From: Emticicia oligotrophica DSM 17448
Lineage (GTDB): Bacteria > Bacteroidota > Bacteroidia > Cytophagales > Spirosomataceae
Direction of reading: 5' to 3'
NCBI RefSeq assembly: GCF_000263195.1
Contig: NC_018748.1
Span: 2,666,001-2,730,000, forward strand
DNA: 64,000 bases
Shown here: positions 9,428 through 19,029 of the stretch, piece by piece
Position numbering within the stretch: position 1 is the first letter of the stretch
Layout: every line of letters starts with the position of its first letter
The notes under the pieces: generated by a model
Told to the model about the DNA's origin: nothing
The model's database searches: none
The model's input: the letters and a program-made list of their open reading frames with translations, nothing else
Made by a program: the position numbers and the translations under genes

Positions 9428-9784
9428 TTATTTTTTTGCATTTAGTTTTCTAAGTTCATCACGAATTTCAATCAGTAAATCATCTGCTTGTGGTTTTGCT
9501 TCGGTGTTTTGCCCGAGGGCTTTAAGAAAAAAGTAGAGAATTGTACCTACAACTACAAAATCGAAAGTAGATTGAAGAGCTTCTCCCCAGCCAATTTTTA
9601 CGGTTAATATTTCTGCGTATCTATCTTTCAGATTTACTCCACCGACTAAAACGCCTACGAATGGCATAAAGATTTTATCTATCATTGCCGAGATTATCTT
9701 CTGAAAAGCAGTACCAATCACCACTCCCGTTGCGAGGTCGATAATGTTGCCACGCATCAAAAAAACCTTGATTTTCTCCACCAT
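9428..9784 (-). CDS. mscL: Large-conductance mechanosensitive channel MscL
   Basis: This 118-residue protein matches MscL in length and layout. The N-terminal amphipathic helix plus TM1 reads FLMRGNIIDLATGVVIGTAF, with the conserved RGN and the glycine-rich constriction helix. A periplasmic loop (about 47-67) is followed by TM2 FDFVVVGTILYFFLKAL and a charged C-terminal helix ending EIRDELRKLNAKK. It forms a homopentameric pore in the inner membrane that opens at near-lytic tension and releases solutes during hypo-osmotic shock. On the minus strand upstream of the ATG (around 9825-9832) GAACTTTG resembles a -7 box with one mismatch. No operon partner is seen. Confidence 0.96.
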   Translation of the reverse strand: MVEKIKVFLMRGNIIDLATGVVIGTAFQKIISAMIDKIFMPFVGVLVGGVNLKDRYAEILTVKIGWGEALQSTFDFVVVGTILYFFLKALGQNTEAKPQADDLLIEIRDELRKLNAKK

Positions 9785-10064
9785 GTATATATTTATAAGT
9801 TCTTTGGTTTTTAATTCACTAGGGCAAAGTTCGTAAATATTGCTTCAAAACGCACGCTTTGACCTAGGTTTTTGGGTATCGTTCATCTTTGAAATAAACG
9901 TGCATATTCCATATTCTGTGAAAATGGAAAGAAGTACTTGTTAAATACGTGGAATTTTTTCTACAAATAACTCACAAAAATTTTTGGAATAATGTTTTAT
10001 CAATCAATGAAAATTTTAACAAGATTCAGATTTCCATTCATTTAAGTAAAAACAAAATAGTATT

Positions 10065-10673
10065 ATGAAAATTTTAAGAAAACTCTCATTAGCAATAGCA
10101 GTAGCTGTTTCAGGATTAAATACTTTACAGGCACAAACAACTTCAATCGGGCCATTATTGGGCGTAAATGTATCTACCTTTACGGGTGAACCTAATACCA
10201 AACCTTTAGCGGGCATTGCAGTAGGTGGTTTTATTAATCATAGCATTGATGAGCATTTTGGTGTAAATGCTAAATTGATTTATTCACAAATGGGAAGTTC
10301 TTACACTTATAATGATGATATTAACCGTCTTCACTATGTTCAATTTCCTGTAACGGGTGTTTATTATTTTGGAAAAAATGGACAAAACTTCAGACCCAAA
10401 GTTTATGCGGGTTTGTATGCAGGAAGTTTATTGAGTGCTAATCATAAAAGTGGTGATGTTGTTGTAGAAACCAATGGAAACCCTTATTATAAAAAGGCTG
10501 ATTTTGGCGGAATTTTAGGTTTAGGTTTTAATTATTTACTAAGTCCACGTACGTGGTTGAATGTAGATGCAGGCTATAATGGTGGTTTTTTAGATGTAAC
10601 CACTTCAGAAGCAACTGATTTTAAAAATAAAGGTTTTGCATTGAATGTTGGGATTAGCTTCCCGATAAAATAA
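10065..10673 (+). CDS. Outer-membrane beta-barrel protein, PorT-like family
   Basis: This 202-residue secreted protein has a signal peptide (residues 1-24, ending TLQAQ). The rest alternates short amphipathic strands with aromatic ends and glycine-rich turns (GPLLGVNVSTF, YVQFPVTGVYYFG, KVYAGLYAGSLLS, GGILGLGFNYLLS, LNVGISFPIK), the pattern of an eight- to ten-stranded barrel of the outer-membrane beta-barrel domain common in Bacteroidota. The C-terminus ends on a strand, as is usual for barrels. It stands alone, and a shared hairpin separates it from the convergent kinase gene. The role is unknown; many relatives are annotated simply as porin-like or PorT-family proteins. Confidence 0.8.
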   Translation: MKILRKLSLAIAVAVSGLNTLQAQTTSIGPLLGVNVSTFTGEPNTKPLAGIAVGGFINHSIDEHFGVNAKLIYSQMGSSYTYNDDINRLHYVQFPVTGVYYFGKNGQNFRPKVYAGLYAGSLLSANHKSGDVVVETNGNPYYKKADFGGILGLGFNYLLSPRTWLNVDAGYNGGFLDVTTSEATDFKNKGFALNVGISFPIK

Positions 10674-10684
10674 GTTAAACTAAA

Positions 10685-10730
10685 TACCTCGAAATCATTT
10701 TTTGCGGTGTAAAAAGGTGCTTTCGAGGCA
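10685..10730. terminator. Bidirectional hairpin terminator
   Basis: An imperfect inverted repeat (TACCTCGAAA ... TTTCGAGGCA with A/T-rich inner and outer parts) lies between the convergent stops of the barrel-protein gene and the kinase gene. Confidence 0.65.
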
Positions 10731-10733
10731 TTT

Positions 10734-12683
10734 TCATGTTTTATTTATAGGAAAAATACAGCAAAATTGTGTTTCTCCTTTATTCGAAATTTCAAGCTTT
10801 CCTCCATGAATTTCGATAAATTCTTTACATAAAATTAATCCTAAACCTGAGCCTTTTTCTTTGGCGGTTCCACGTGTAGAAGTGATATTCCCAAGAGAAT
10901 TCAACTTCTCAATTTGCTCATCCGAAATTCCAACACCTTCATCAATCACACAAATTCTATGTGAGTTAGCATTTTCTTCGACTAAAATTTTTACACCCCC
11001 ACCTTTATGGCTGAACTTTATGGCATTTCCTAATAGGTTTCGAACGATGAAATCAAGCATTTCGGCATCTGCAAAAATAGGTTTACGCAGTTGAAAACTG
11101 GTTTCAATTTGAATGTTTTTAAGCTCAATATCAAGCGAGTGTAATTTGATGCAACTTTCTACAAGCGTTTGAATATCAGTATTTTGTGGCGAAAAAGAGA
11201 CTTGGTTCATTTGTGAGCGAGACCACAAAAGTAAGTTGCTCAATAATTGGTTAAGATTCCCTAATGATTGTCGAGCTTTTTGAGTAAGCGTTATACGTTC
11301 GGGTTCTGAAAGCCTATCATGATGATTAATGAGTAGATTCAGAAATGAATCAAGCGAAACAAGTGGATTACGTAAATCGTGCGAGATGATTGATAAAAGC
11401 TTCGTTTTAAATACATTCAGTTCACGTAAATCGGCGGTTTGTTCGGCTACTTTTTGCTTTAAAATCTGACTTTGTTCTTCTAATAATTGCTTGCGTTCAC
11501 GTTCTTTTTCGAGTTCGAGTTGGGTTACTTTTACCTGTGCTTGATTCAATCTACTCGACAAACCCAATGAAAATAATACTACCTGTGCCAAAACGCCAAA
11601 CTGTACGGCATAGCGATTAAGACTATTATCTGGTAGCCAATTAAGTTCTCGGATAATAAAGAGGTTTCCGCCTAATACTAAAATCAGATTTGCTAAAGAA
11701 AAGTAAATGGCAGGGCTATAGCCTTTTCGAGCCACTAAAATTCCACACAAGAGCATCATAGTAAGTACCGAAGTACCTAAGAAACCAATTAAATCAATCA
11801 CCAGGTCGAGTAAATCGAAGTTCCCTAAATAGCAAATTGCCCCCAAGAGCATCGTGAATAAATACAATATACTAAAAATATTGAGACCTTTATTGAGCAA
11901 AGGTGATTGTTCTTCGAGGTGAAGGTACGATTTGGTGAAATAAATGCGTGCTAAGTTGGTTATAGGTACAATAAACGCAAATGAGTAGGTATCCCATTGC
12001 GGCGAATTTTGCCAAAGTAGCTCTATTCCAAAGCCATAATAGAAAAAGAAATAAATACCCACGCCAGCTATCGAAATTACATAGTAGAGATAGCTAATAT
12101 CTTGTACCGAAAGAAAAATGACGAAATTATACAAAGCCATGATGATAATGATGCCTAAGAAAATAGCTTGTAGCCAATATCGCATTTTATCATGCTCTTC
12201 GAATACTTCTAAAGTGCTTACCTTCAGTTCTATGCCAGTAGGTGTATAGATACTCAATTGTCCTTTGAGTTTTAGTAAAAAATGTTGTGTTTGATGTTTT
12301 TCGAGAATAACTTTAAATGCCGTCACGGAGCGTGGATAGGAGCGTTTTGAAAGGGGTAATAAACTTCCCGCAAAACCTATCACTTCTCTGGTAGCATTCA
12401 ACGAAATGTTGTTTCGCCATAAACTTGCTTCACCCCACTTACTGTTGGTGTAGAGAATATAGGTTTGGTCATATTGGGTGGGATTTTGTAGGTCGAATTT
12501 GAGCCAATAATCTTTGATTTTATTGAGTTTTTCTGGTTTATATGGTTTGAATATTGATGAGTCTGGTGAAGTAGCTATGAGGAAATTGATATTTTTTTGA
12601 GCCAATAAAATGCCGAAACTCATTGATAACAAGAGCGTTAAGAAAATTGATTTTCCAAGTGTTGACGAAGTTATTTTGTTCAT
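10734..12683 (-). CDS. 7TMR-DISM sensor histidine kinase
   Basis: This 649-residue hybrid sensor has a signal peptide (1-29), a periplasmic beta-sandwich ligand-binding domain (about 30-160, 7TMR-DISM extracellular type) and seven membrane helices (about 168-380). A coiled coil (380-420) leads to a HisKA domain with the phospho-acceptor H435 in SIISHDLRNPL, then a HATPase with N553 (NLLGNAIKFS), DEGVGI at 581 and GSGLGL at 611-616. All catalytic boxes are present, so it should be active. 7TMR-DISM receptors are thought to sense small, often carbohydrate-like ligands. It is divergent from a LytTR response regulator 47 bases away, which is the obvious candidate partner. This pairing is inferred from position only. 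Confidence 0.9.
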   Translation of the reverse strand: MNKITSSTLGKSIFLTLLLSMSFGILLAQKNINFLIATSPDSSIFKPYKPEKLNKIKDYWLKFDLQNPTQYDQTYILYTNSKWGEASLWRNNISLNATREVIGFAGSLLPLSKRSYPRSVTAFKVILEKHQTQHFLLKLKGQLSIYTPTGIELKVSTLEVFEEHDKMRYWLQAIFLGIIIIMALYNFVIFLSVQDISYLYYVISIAGVGIYFFFYYGFGIELLWQNSPQWDTYSFAFIVPITNLARIYFTKSYLHLEEQSPLLNKGLNIFSILYLFTMLLGAICYLGNFDLLDLVIDLIGFLGTSVLTMMLLCGILVARKGYSPAIYFSLANLILVLGGNLFIIRELNWLPDNSLNRYAVQFGVLAQVVLFSLGLSSRLNQAQVKVTQLELEKERERKQLLEEQSQILKQKVAEQTADLRELNVFKTKLLSIISHDLRNPLVSLDSFLNLLINHHDRLSEPERITLTQKARQSLGNLNQLLSNLLLWSRSQMNQVSFSPQNTDIQTLVESCIKLHSLDIELKNIQIETSFQLRKPIFADAEMLDFIVRNLLGNAIKFSHKGGGVKILVEENANSHRICVIDEGVGISDEQIEKLNSLGNITSTRGTAKEKGSGLGLILCKEFIEIHGGKLEISNKGETQFCCIFPINKT

Positions 12684-12730
12684 TCAAAATGATTTTGTGT
12701 AAATTTAGCATTTCATCTAACAAACTACTC

Positions 12731-13483
12731 ATGCCATCTGTAAGAATTCTTATTGCCGAAGATGATTGGATTATTGCCAAAGAGATTTCGCTTACCTTAC
12801 AAGACTTAGGTTTTGATGTAATCGGTACGTTTGATACTGGGGAAGAATTCGTGCAAAAACTACCTACTTTAAAACCTGATTTAGCACTACTTGATATTGA
12901 TTTGGCTGGAAGCATGACGGGCATTGATATTGCCGAAAAGCTTAAACCTTTGGGTATTCCGTTTGTATTTTTGACAGCCATGGCTGATATTCAGACGATA
13001 GAGAAAGCCAAGCAAACTGAACCTTACGCCTATTTGGTAAAGCCTGTTCGAGCGGAAAGTTTACTTTCTACAATTGAGGTGAGTTTATATAATTTTCACC
13101 GACAAAAATCACTTGATTCCTCTACACCATCAGCGGGGAGTCTGCCAATCAATCAAGCTATATTTTCGATTAATGAGGCCATTTTTGTAAAATCGAAAAA
13201 GCGATTAGAGAAAATAAAAATTGCCGACATTCTGTGGATAGAGGCCGAAGATATTTATGCCATTATTGTGACCAAAAATGGGAAATATATTTTGAGCCAA
13301 CCACTTAAGAGTATTGAAGAACGTTTACCAGCGGAGCATTTTATGCGGGTGCATCGCTCTTACATAGTGCAGCTTGATAAAATTCAGGCCATTGAAGAAA
13401 ACGATTTGATTATTGAAGGGAAATACATTGCCATTGGAAAAACATTTAAAGAAAAGCTCATGAGTCGATTGGCATTTTTATAA
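12731..13483 (+). CDS. LytTR-family response regulator
   Basis: This 250-residue two-domain regulator has a REC domain (4-120) with acidic pair D11/D12, phospho-acceptor D55 (LALLDIDLAG), T82 and K104. A LytTR DNA-binding domain (about 145-250) contains ILWIEAEDIYAIIV and FMRVHRSYIVQLDKI, typical of the family. I chose the ATG at 12731 (MPSVRILIAEDD) because REC domains begin right at the first strand. The open frame extends 36 codons further upstream, but that part would overlap the divergent kinase gene and resembles no domain. LytTR regulators bind direct repeats upstream of their targets. Here the kinase next door is the likely phosphate donor. Confidence 0.92.
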   Translation: MPSVRILIAEDDWIIAKEISLTLQDLGFDVIGTFDTGEEFVQKLPTLKPDLALLDIDLAGSMTGIDIAEKLKPLGIPFVFLTAMADIQTIEKAKQTEPYAYLVKPVRAESLLSTIEVSLYNFHRQKSLDSSTPSAGSLPINQAIFSINEAIFVKSKKRLEKIKIADILWIEAEDIYAIIVTKNGKYILSQPLKSIEERLPAEHFMRVHRSYIVQLDKIQAIEENDLIIEGKYIAIGKTFKEKLMSRLAFL

Positions 13484-13488
13484 AATCA

Positions 13489-13515
13489 ATGGGCGTGCTA
13501 TACCAGCACGCCCAT
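13489..13515. terminator. GC-rich hairpin between convergent genes
   Basis: An 11-bp perfect stem (ATGGGCGTGCT / AGCACGCCCAT, five-base loop) lies between the LytTR regulator stop and the susD-like stop. The U tract is weak on the plus side. Confidence 0.65.
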
Positions 13516-13552
13516 GAAAATTGTCCTTAATCATTTACTTAATCTATTCCAA

Positions 13553-15127
13553 TTATTTTGTATCCCAGAATAACTTAGTACTTAAGTTATCTTTCGCTTT
13601 TACTGAGCTATAATTAGTAGCATTATATGTTTGTTCGCTCGAAGGATAATTCCAACGGAAAGGTGGTTGCTTTTGTGCGTTGGCATCATCTACTTGGAAA
13701 TTAAATTTCGGTAAATCTAAACGGCGAATCTCTGCCCAGCTATCAACTGGCTGAACTACACTGAAGTGAATCCATTTTTGTGTTGCAATCAAGTTGAGTT
13801 TATCAGTAGCATTATCCCAACTTACATCTGCACTTGCCAAATATTTGCTTACTTCTTCTTCTGTGTAAGCTGTAAGAGTAGGTGCAGTATTATCATTACT
13901 CAATTTTCTTAAGTTATAATAAAACTCAATTGACTGACGTACGCCTTTTTCGTAAGCTGTTTTGGCAGCTGCTGCGTTATTGGCTTTCAAATAATACTCA
14001 GCTGCAATAAAGCTTGCTTCAGCAGCATTCATCAACATTCCAGGGAAAAACTGATTACGGCTCAAAGTAGAACGGTTGTAGATAGCCATTGTACCACCCG
14101 CAATCAAAGCTGTTTGAGTAGCATTATCCAAAAGTGGGTCTAAACCATTATACACACCTTTAGCATTTATCCCTGCTTCAAACATCGCTCTAAGGCGTGG
14201 GTCAGCGTTTTTATTCATGTGGTCAATCATCGCTTTTCCTGCAATGTTTCCGTCCCAATCTTCTAAGCCCGAACGGAAGTTTTTCGCATGAATATCAGTA
14301 TTCAAATCATAAACACCAATCTGAATATTCTCTGTATTACTGCCAATAGTTGGGTATTTTGAAGGATTATTCAAGATATCAGCAATTTCAGAAGTTGCAC
14401 GAGCTGAGAATGCTGAGGCTGCCGATGCTCTCATAAGGATTCTTAAACGTAATGAATTACAGTATTTTTTCCAAAGTGTTAGGTCGCCTTTGTTAACAAA
14501 ATCTTGTGTTTTGAAACCAGCCAAAATACCACTTTGTACATTAATTGAGTTTAGTTCATCAGAAAATGCCTTCAAATCATCCAACATTTTGGTGTAGATA
14601 GCTTCGGCAGTATCATATTTCGGATAAGATTTATCGTAATCACCACCATTGATGCTCAATTTACCCGCTTCGGTCATTGGAATATCACCGTGTAAATCAA
14701 CAACCTTTTGTGTGTGGTCGTAGAAATAAATGGCAGCAGCAATCATATAAATACGACGATCAGCTTGGTCTGTTGTACTCAATTTTCCATATACTTTTTC
14801 TAATTCACGGTATTGAGCCACAAAGCCATAGTAGTTATTCCAACGGTCATTTACACCCGCAGCACCTGGAATGTATTGGTTGGCACTATTGGCCCAACCT
14901 ACTGCTTGGTTATAACGGTTAAGGGTTGTACGCAATACTACGAAGTAGTTCCAATAGTCAGGTAATACATACCATTTATTGGCATTTAGGAAACCCGTAA
15001 ATTGTTTTTCTACTGTTGTTACAGAAATCTTCGATGGGTCGGTGTAGGCTTCTACGAAGTCTGTTTTCTGACATGCCGAAACAAATAAGGTAAGGGCAGC
15101 CGTAAAAATTAAATATATTTTCTTCAT
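13553..15127 (-). CDS. SusD/RagB-family nutrient-binding outer-membrane lipoprotein (SusD-like_2 type)
   Basis: This 524-residue surface lipoprotein has a lipobox LFVSAC with the lipidated cysteine at residue 19. The body is helix-rich, with TPR-like pairs typical of SusD proteins (for example AAIYFYDHTQKVVDLHGDIPMTEA near 130-155 and PGMLMNAAEASFIAAEYYLKA near 365-385). The C-terminal part ends in the aromatic SAEIRR-like segment VDSWAEIRRLDLPKF and RWNYPSSEQTYN, a hallmark of the SusD-like_2 branch. The protein caps the SusC channel and hands a bound oligomer (glycan or peptide) to it. It lies 39 bases downstream of the susC-like gene in the same operon. No glycoside hydrolase or protease is adjacent, so the substrate is open. 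Confidence 0.92.
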   Translation of the reverse strand: MKKIYLIFTAALTLFVSACQKTDFVEAYTDPSKISVTTVEKQFTGFLNANKWYVLPDYWNYFVVLRTTLNRYNQAVGWANSANQYIPGAAGVNDRWNNYYGFVAQYRELEKVYGKLSTTDQADRRIYMIAAAIYFYDHTQKVVDLHGDIPMTEAGKLSINGGDYDKSYPKYDTAEAIYTKMLDDLKAFSDELNSINVQSGILAGFKTQDFVNKGDLTLWKKYCNSLRLRILMRASAASAFSARATSEIADILNNPSKYPTIGSNTENIQIGVYDLNTDIHAKNFRSGLEDWDGNIAGKAMIDHMNKNADPRLRAMFEAGINAKGVYNGLDPLLDNATQTALIAGGTMAIYNRSTLSRNQFFPGMLMNAAEASFIAAEYYLKANNAAAAKTAYEKGVRQSIEFYYNLRKLSNDNTAPTLTAYTEEEVSKYLASADVSWDNATDKLNLIATQKWIHFSVVQPVDSWAEIRRLDLPKFNFQVDDANAQKQPPFRWNYPSSEQTYNATNYSSVKAKDNLSTKLFWDTK

Positions 15128-15166
15128 TGTATTTTTTTCTTAAATTTTGGTCTAATTATCAATTAC

Positions 15167-18100
15167 TTAGAAACTCGCTCTTAACATAATACCCATTGTA
15201 CGAGTAGATGGGTTTGTACCTGCGTTTGAGAGTGTTTGGAACCATCTCGAACCAGCAGTAGTTTGCTCCGCATCAAGGTCTTTCAAAGTGCGGTAGAAGT
15301 ACAATAAGTTACGACCGAATACTGAAACATTGAGTTTTTTAGCTCCAATTTTGTTGGCGAGTGTTGCTGGCAATGAATAACCAAAAGAAAGTTCTCTAAG
15401 TTTGATATAAGAGTTTTTCTGGATGTATAATTCATAGCGTGAAGAGCTATATTGTGGACCACCCCAGTTATAAGTATTCCAGTAATAGTAGGCTTGCGAA
15501 ACTACATTGGTGTTTTTCTCACCTTTGTCGGTCACACCTTCCATCAACATGCCATCATGGTAAACCGTTTCGCCGTTAGGGCCTTTATCACCCGTTGTTT
15601 GAATACCTTTTCCATTTGACATATAGTAGCTCAAACCACCACTTGCGGCATCCATGTATTTTGTACTTTCTTCTAATAAACCACGACTAATCATCCAGTT
15701 AATACCAGTAGGCATGATATAACCACCAAAACGGAAATCAGTAATCACATCAAGTGAGAAACCTTTGTAAGAGAAAGAGTTAATGAAACCACCAACAACC
15801 TTTGGCATGGCGTTGCCTATTTTAACCATTTTGTCTGGGTCAACTTTATACAAACCATCTGGATTGACGATTTTCTCGCCATTGGCATTAGTTGCAATTG
15901 GGTGAGCGTAGAAATCTCCCATTGGTTGACCTACAACCGAACGAAGTTGAGCGGCATTACCATCATAGTCAGCATGGAGTAATTCGGTTGCTCCATTGGC
16001 TAATTTTTCTACAATATTGGTGTTTTTAGCTAAGTTAAGTGTTGTTTGCCATACGAAATTACGAGTTTTATATGGAGTGGCAGTAATACCAACTTCGATG
16101 CCTTTATTGCGAAGTGTACCAATGTTGGTTAATACTGAAGTTGCCCCTGTAGTAGCAGGAAGGGTCAGCGGTAAAATTTGGTCAACGATTTGAGCATTGT
16201 AATATGATACATCTAGACCAATTCTGTTTTTCAAGAATTTAGCTTCTAAACCAAATTCAAATTCTCTTTTTTGTTCTGGACGAATACCATCGTTACCGAA
16301 GCTAGTCGGAATAGTTGTGTATAAAACTGGGCGGCCGCCAACAGCTTGAACACCCAAAGTATTTTGGTTATAAGCGATATTTGCACCATAAATATCTGGG
16401 TAGTTACCTACAATACCCCATGAGGCACGCAATTTACCGAAACTTACTACTTCTGGTAATTGGAAAGCTTCAGAGAAAATAAAGCTTGTATTAACCGATG
16501 GATAAACAAAGGTATTATTGTTTGGATTCATGGTTGAAGTACGGTCACGGCGGACAGTTCCTTCAACAAAGAAATATTCTTTAAAATCTAGGTGTGCAGT
16601 GGCTAAAAGGGCATCTTTTGATAAGCTCGAACGACCTGAACTACTACCAGGTGTATTGATAGAAGCAGCAATATCAAAAAGATTTTCGGTGCTAAGCCCT
16701 CCATTTGTTTCACGACCTAATCTTGAAGCGATTTCTTTGGTAGCAGTATAGCCTCCCATTAAATCTAAATTGAAGTTCTGCGAGAGTTTTTTATTATAAG
16801 TAAGCAATAAATCACCATAAACGATAGAATATAGGTTGGTTCCTAGCGAGAAATAACCAGAATTGTTGAATGCCAACGGAACTTCAGTTGATTGACGGTT
16901 TTCTACTTTTTCTGAAGTAAAATCAGTTGAAACTCTACCACGTAGTTTTAAACCTTTGGTTATTTGGTAATGGTTGGTCAAACTTGCAATCACCCTGTTG
17001 TTGTATTCGTCGAGATTGTGCTCTTTCAAACGCCAAACATAGTCAGCAATATCACCTTTAAAACCATTATATCTGATATTTTCATTAGGGGTTAAACTTT
17101 GATTGGTACCTGTCACGAAACGATATCCTTTGCTTGTTTTATACTTATTCATGTACCAGTCAGCATTATCAAATCTACCAATCATACCTGTAAAGTTATT
17201 CATCATACGATCGATTGAATATGGGCGGTTATGCGTGTATTGGTTGATGTAATTAATGATTACGTCCGTTGTCCATTTATTACCAACTTTAAAACTACTA
17301 TTGAAATTTGCGATATTTTTAGTGTTTTTCGAACCTAAACTGATGCCTTGGTTGTCTTGACGAGTCAACGAGAAACGAAGGTTTGAGTTATCAGTAGATT
17401 GTGAAACCGCTACGTTGATATTTGAATTTTGGCCTTGTTGGAATAAACCAGCATAATTATCTTTTTGTGCTTCATAAGGGCGAACAACACCATCCCAGCC
17501 CATAGTTGGTTTACCATCGAATTTTGGACCGAAGTTAATGCTAAAGTTCAAGATACCACGTGTATCTTTTACGCCATCGCCATTGGTATCATAGTAGATA
17601 AATCCTTCGGCATCTTGACCACCATTGTTTACATTTAAAGGAGCACCAGCACCTCTGATATTTTGGTATCTTGGTAAATAAGCAATATTGTCAACACTAT
17701 AACTTGTATTGAAATCTACGCCTAAACCTTTACGTCCTTTACCACTTTTAGTCGTGATTAAAACCACACCATTTACGGCTTCCGAGCCATACAATGCTGC
17801 CGCAGAAGCACCTTTCAAGATTGAAATATTATCAATGTCTTCTGGGTTAATATCTAATAGACCGTTACCTCTTAAACGTTGGTCTCCCCAGTAGTCGTTG
17901 TTTTTTACCTCACCATCACGAATCGGCACACCGTCCATGATAATAAGTGGTTGGTTACGGCCAGTAATTGAGTTGATACCACGAACTGTGATGTTTACTG
18001 CACTGGTTGCACCACCTGGTGTAGCCGAAATACGCACACCAGGAGCTTTTCCATAAAGTGCAGAGGCAAAGTTTGGCGAACCAGCTTTCACAAGTGCATC

Positions 18101-18478
18101 AGATTTGATTTTTACTGCTGCAAAACCCAAAGCTCGTTGTTCTCTTGACATACCAAAACCTGTTGCAACTACTTCATCAAGCATAGTGGCATCATCTTCT
18201 AATACTACATCAATAGCTGTTTGATTTCCTACCAAAACTTCTTTGGTTTTGAATCCAATGAATGAAAAAACTAAAGTGTTTTTAGAGCTTGCTTTGATGG
18301 TATAGCGACCTTGGTCATTGGTTGTTGTACCTGAGGTAGTTCCTTTGATAGAAATTGAAACGCCTGTCATGGGTTGCCCATCCTGTTTGGCGGTGACTAC
18401 ACCGGAGATAGTCTGTCCATAGATAGTAGTACCTATTAGCATAAACATACTAATAAGTGATAGTAGTTTTTGGTTCAT
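15167..18478 (-). CDS. SusC/RagA-family TonB-linked outer-membrane transporter
   Basis: This 1103-residue protein has a signal peptide (1-22) and a carboxypeptidase-D-like Ig domain (about 23-100, ISGVVTAKQDGQPMTGVSISIKGT). A TonB-box-like stretch precedes the plug domain (about 110-245), which contains VNITVRGINSITGRNQPLIIMDGVPI and LKGASAAALYGSEAVNGVVLITTK, both strong SusC signatures. A 22-strand barrel follows to the C-terminus, ending TRTMGIMLRASF. It imports the substrate bound by SusD using TonB energy. It is the first gene of the pair, and the long AT-rich spacer upstream probably holds its promoter. No anti-sigma factor or hybrid two-component regulator is adjacent, unlike many glycan-utilisation loci. 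Confidence 0.95.
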   Translation of the reverse strand: MNQKLLSLISMFMLIGTTIYGQTISGVVTAKQDGQPMTGVSISIKGTTSGTTTNDQGRYTIKASSKNTLVFSFIGFKTKEVLVGNQTAIDVVLEDDATMLDEVVATGFGMSREQRALGFAAVKIKSDALVKAGSPNFASALYGKAPGVRISATPGGATSAVNITVRGINSITGRNQPLIIMDGVPIRDGEVKNNDYWGDQRLRGNGLLDINPEDIDNISILKGASAAALYGSEAVNGVVLITTKSGKGRKGLGVDFNTSYSVDNIAYLPRYQNIRGAGAPLNVNNGGQDAEGFIYYDTNGDGVKDTRGILNFSINFGPKFDGKPTMGWDGVVRPYEAQKDNYAGLFQQGQNSNINVAVSQSTDNSNLRFSLTRQDNQGISLGSKNTKNIANFNSSFKVGNKWTTDVIINYINQYTHNRPYSIDRMMNNFTGMIGRFDNADWYMNKYKTSKGYRFVTGTNQSLTPNENIRYNGFKGDIADYVWRLKEHNLDEYNNRVIASLTNHYQITKGLKLRGRVSTDFTSEKVENRQSTEVPLAFNNSGYFSLGTNLYSIVYGDLLLTYNKKLSQNFNLDLMGGYTATKEIASRLGRETNGGLSTENLFDIAASINTPGSSSGRSSLSKDALLATAHLDFKEYFFVEGTVRRDRTSTMNPNNNTFVYPSVNTSFIFSEAFQLPEVVSFGKLRASWGIVGNYPDIYGANIAYNQNTLGVQAVGGRPVLYTTIPTSFGNDGIRPEQKREFEFGLEAKFLKNRIGLDVSYYNAQIVDQILPLTLPATTGATSVLTNIGTLRNKGIEVGITATPYKTRNFVWQTTLNLAKNTNIVEKLANGATELLHADYDGNAAQLRSVVGQPMGDFYAHPIATNANGEKIVNPDGLYKVDPDKMVKIGNAMPKVVGGFINSFSYKGFSLDVITDFRFGGYIMPTGINWMISRGLLEESTKYMDAASGGLSYYMSNGKGIQTTGDKGPNGETVYHDGMLMEGVTDKGEKNTNVVSQAYYYWNTYNWGGPQYSSSRYELYIQKNSYIKLRELSFGYSLPATLANKIGAKKLNVSVFGRNLLYFYRTLKDLDAEQTTAGSRWFQTLSNAGTNPSTRTMGIMLRASF

Positions 18479-18664
18479 TGAGTAGAAAGGTTAATTAAAA
18501 TATAAAAAAAGTAATTAGTTGCAATTGAATAGGTTAATACACCAAATGGACTTCATAAATGTTAATAGGTTCTCTTAGCTATACGCTTATAATTTTCTGC
18601 CTCAACCTTTCTATTAGAATTCTATAGATAGACCTGTAATTCGGTATATTTCAAAAATTTTATT

Positions 18665-18672
18665 CAAATATA
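18665..18672 (-). promoter_or_regulatory. Candidate -7 box for the SusC/SusD operon
   Basis: Minus-strand TATATTTG fits TAnnTTTG. No convincing -33 TTTG is present, and the background is so AT-rich that chance occurrence is possible. Confidence 0.25.
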
Positions 18673-18730
18673 AATCATTTATTAAGAAATTTTAAAATAA
18701 TTTATTAAATAAATTTTCTATGTTATTGTA

Positions 18731-18763
18731 TTTATTAATTTATTTTAAAAATAAATTAATAAA
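18731..18763. repeat. 33-bp perfect A/T palindrome
   Basis: Two perfect 16-base arms (TTTATTAATTTATTTT and its reverse complement) flank one central A, within the divergent promoter region. It could be a dyad operator, a cruciform or a weak terminator for neither gene. Confidence 0.6.
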
Positions 18764-19029
18764 ATTAGCATATGTAAATCGCTGATTATCAGTAGTTTAT
18801 GGGAAGTATGTTTTAACTGTTTTTTAATGCTTAGAATATTTAAAAAAAATATAAAAATCATTCAATTAATAAGGCCTTAATAGTCATTCACCTTAAATCC
18901 TACGCCTTTCACCCCTTTGTTTTGATACGTTCGCCTAAATTCCCCAAATCATCATTTTTATTAATAGTAGTTTTCCAATGTTTTTTATGACTATTTCAAT
19001 TCTATTCAATCTAAATAAGTACCAAAACA

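Larger units (their letters stand above)
18479..19029. other. 551-base AT-rich divergent intergenic region
   Basis: This region separates the minus-strand SusC/SusD pair from the plus-strand symporter operon and contains no credible reading frame. The minus strand carries TATATTTG (18665-18672), matching the TAnnTTTG -7 box, about 187 bases before the susC start. A 33-bp all-A/T perfect palindrome lies at 18731-18763. Nothing else structured was recognised. Confidence 0.5.

Noticed and set aside
12623-12730. Extended N-terminus for the LytTR regulator beginning at 12623
   Set aside because: The extra 36 residues lie over the divergent kinase gene and its start, have no domain character, and the REC domain begins naturally at the ATG at 12731.
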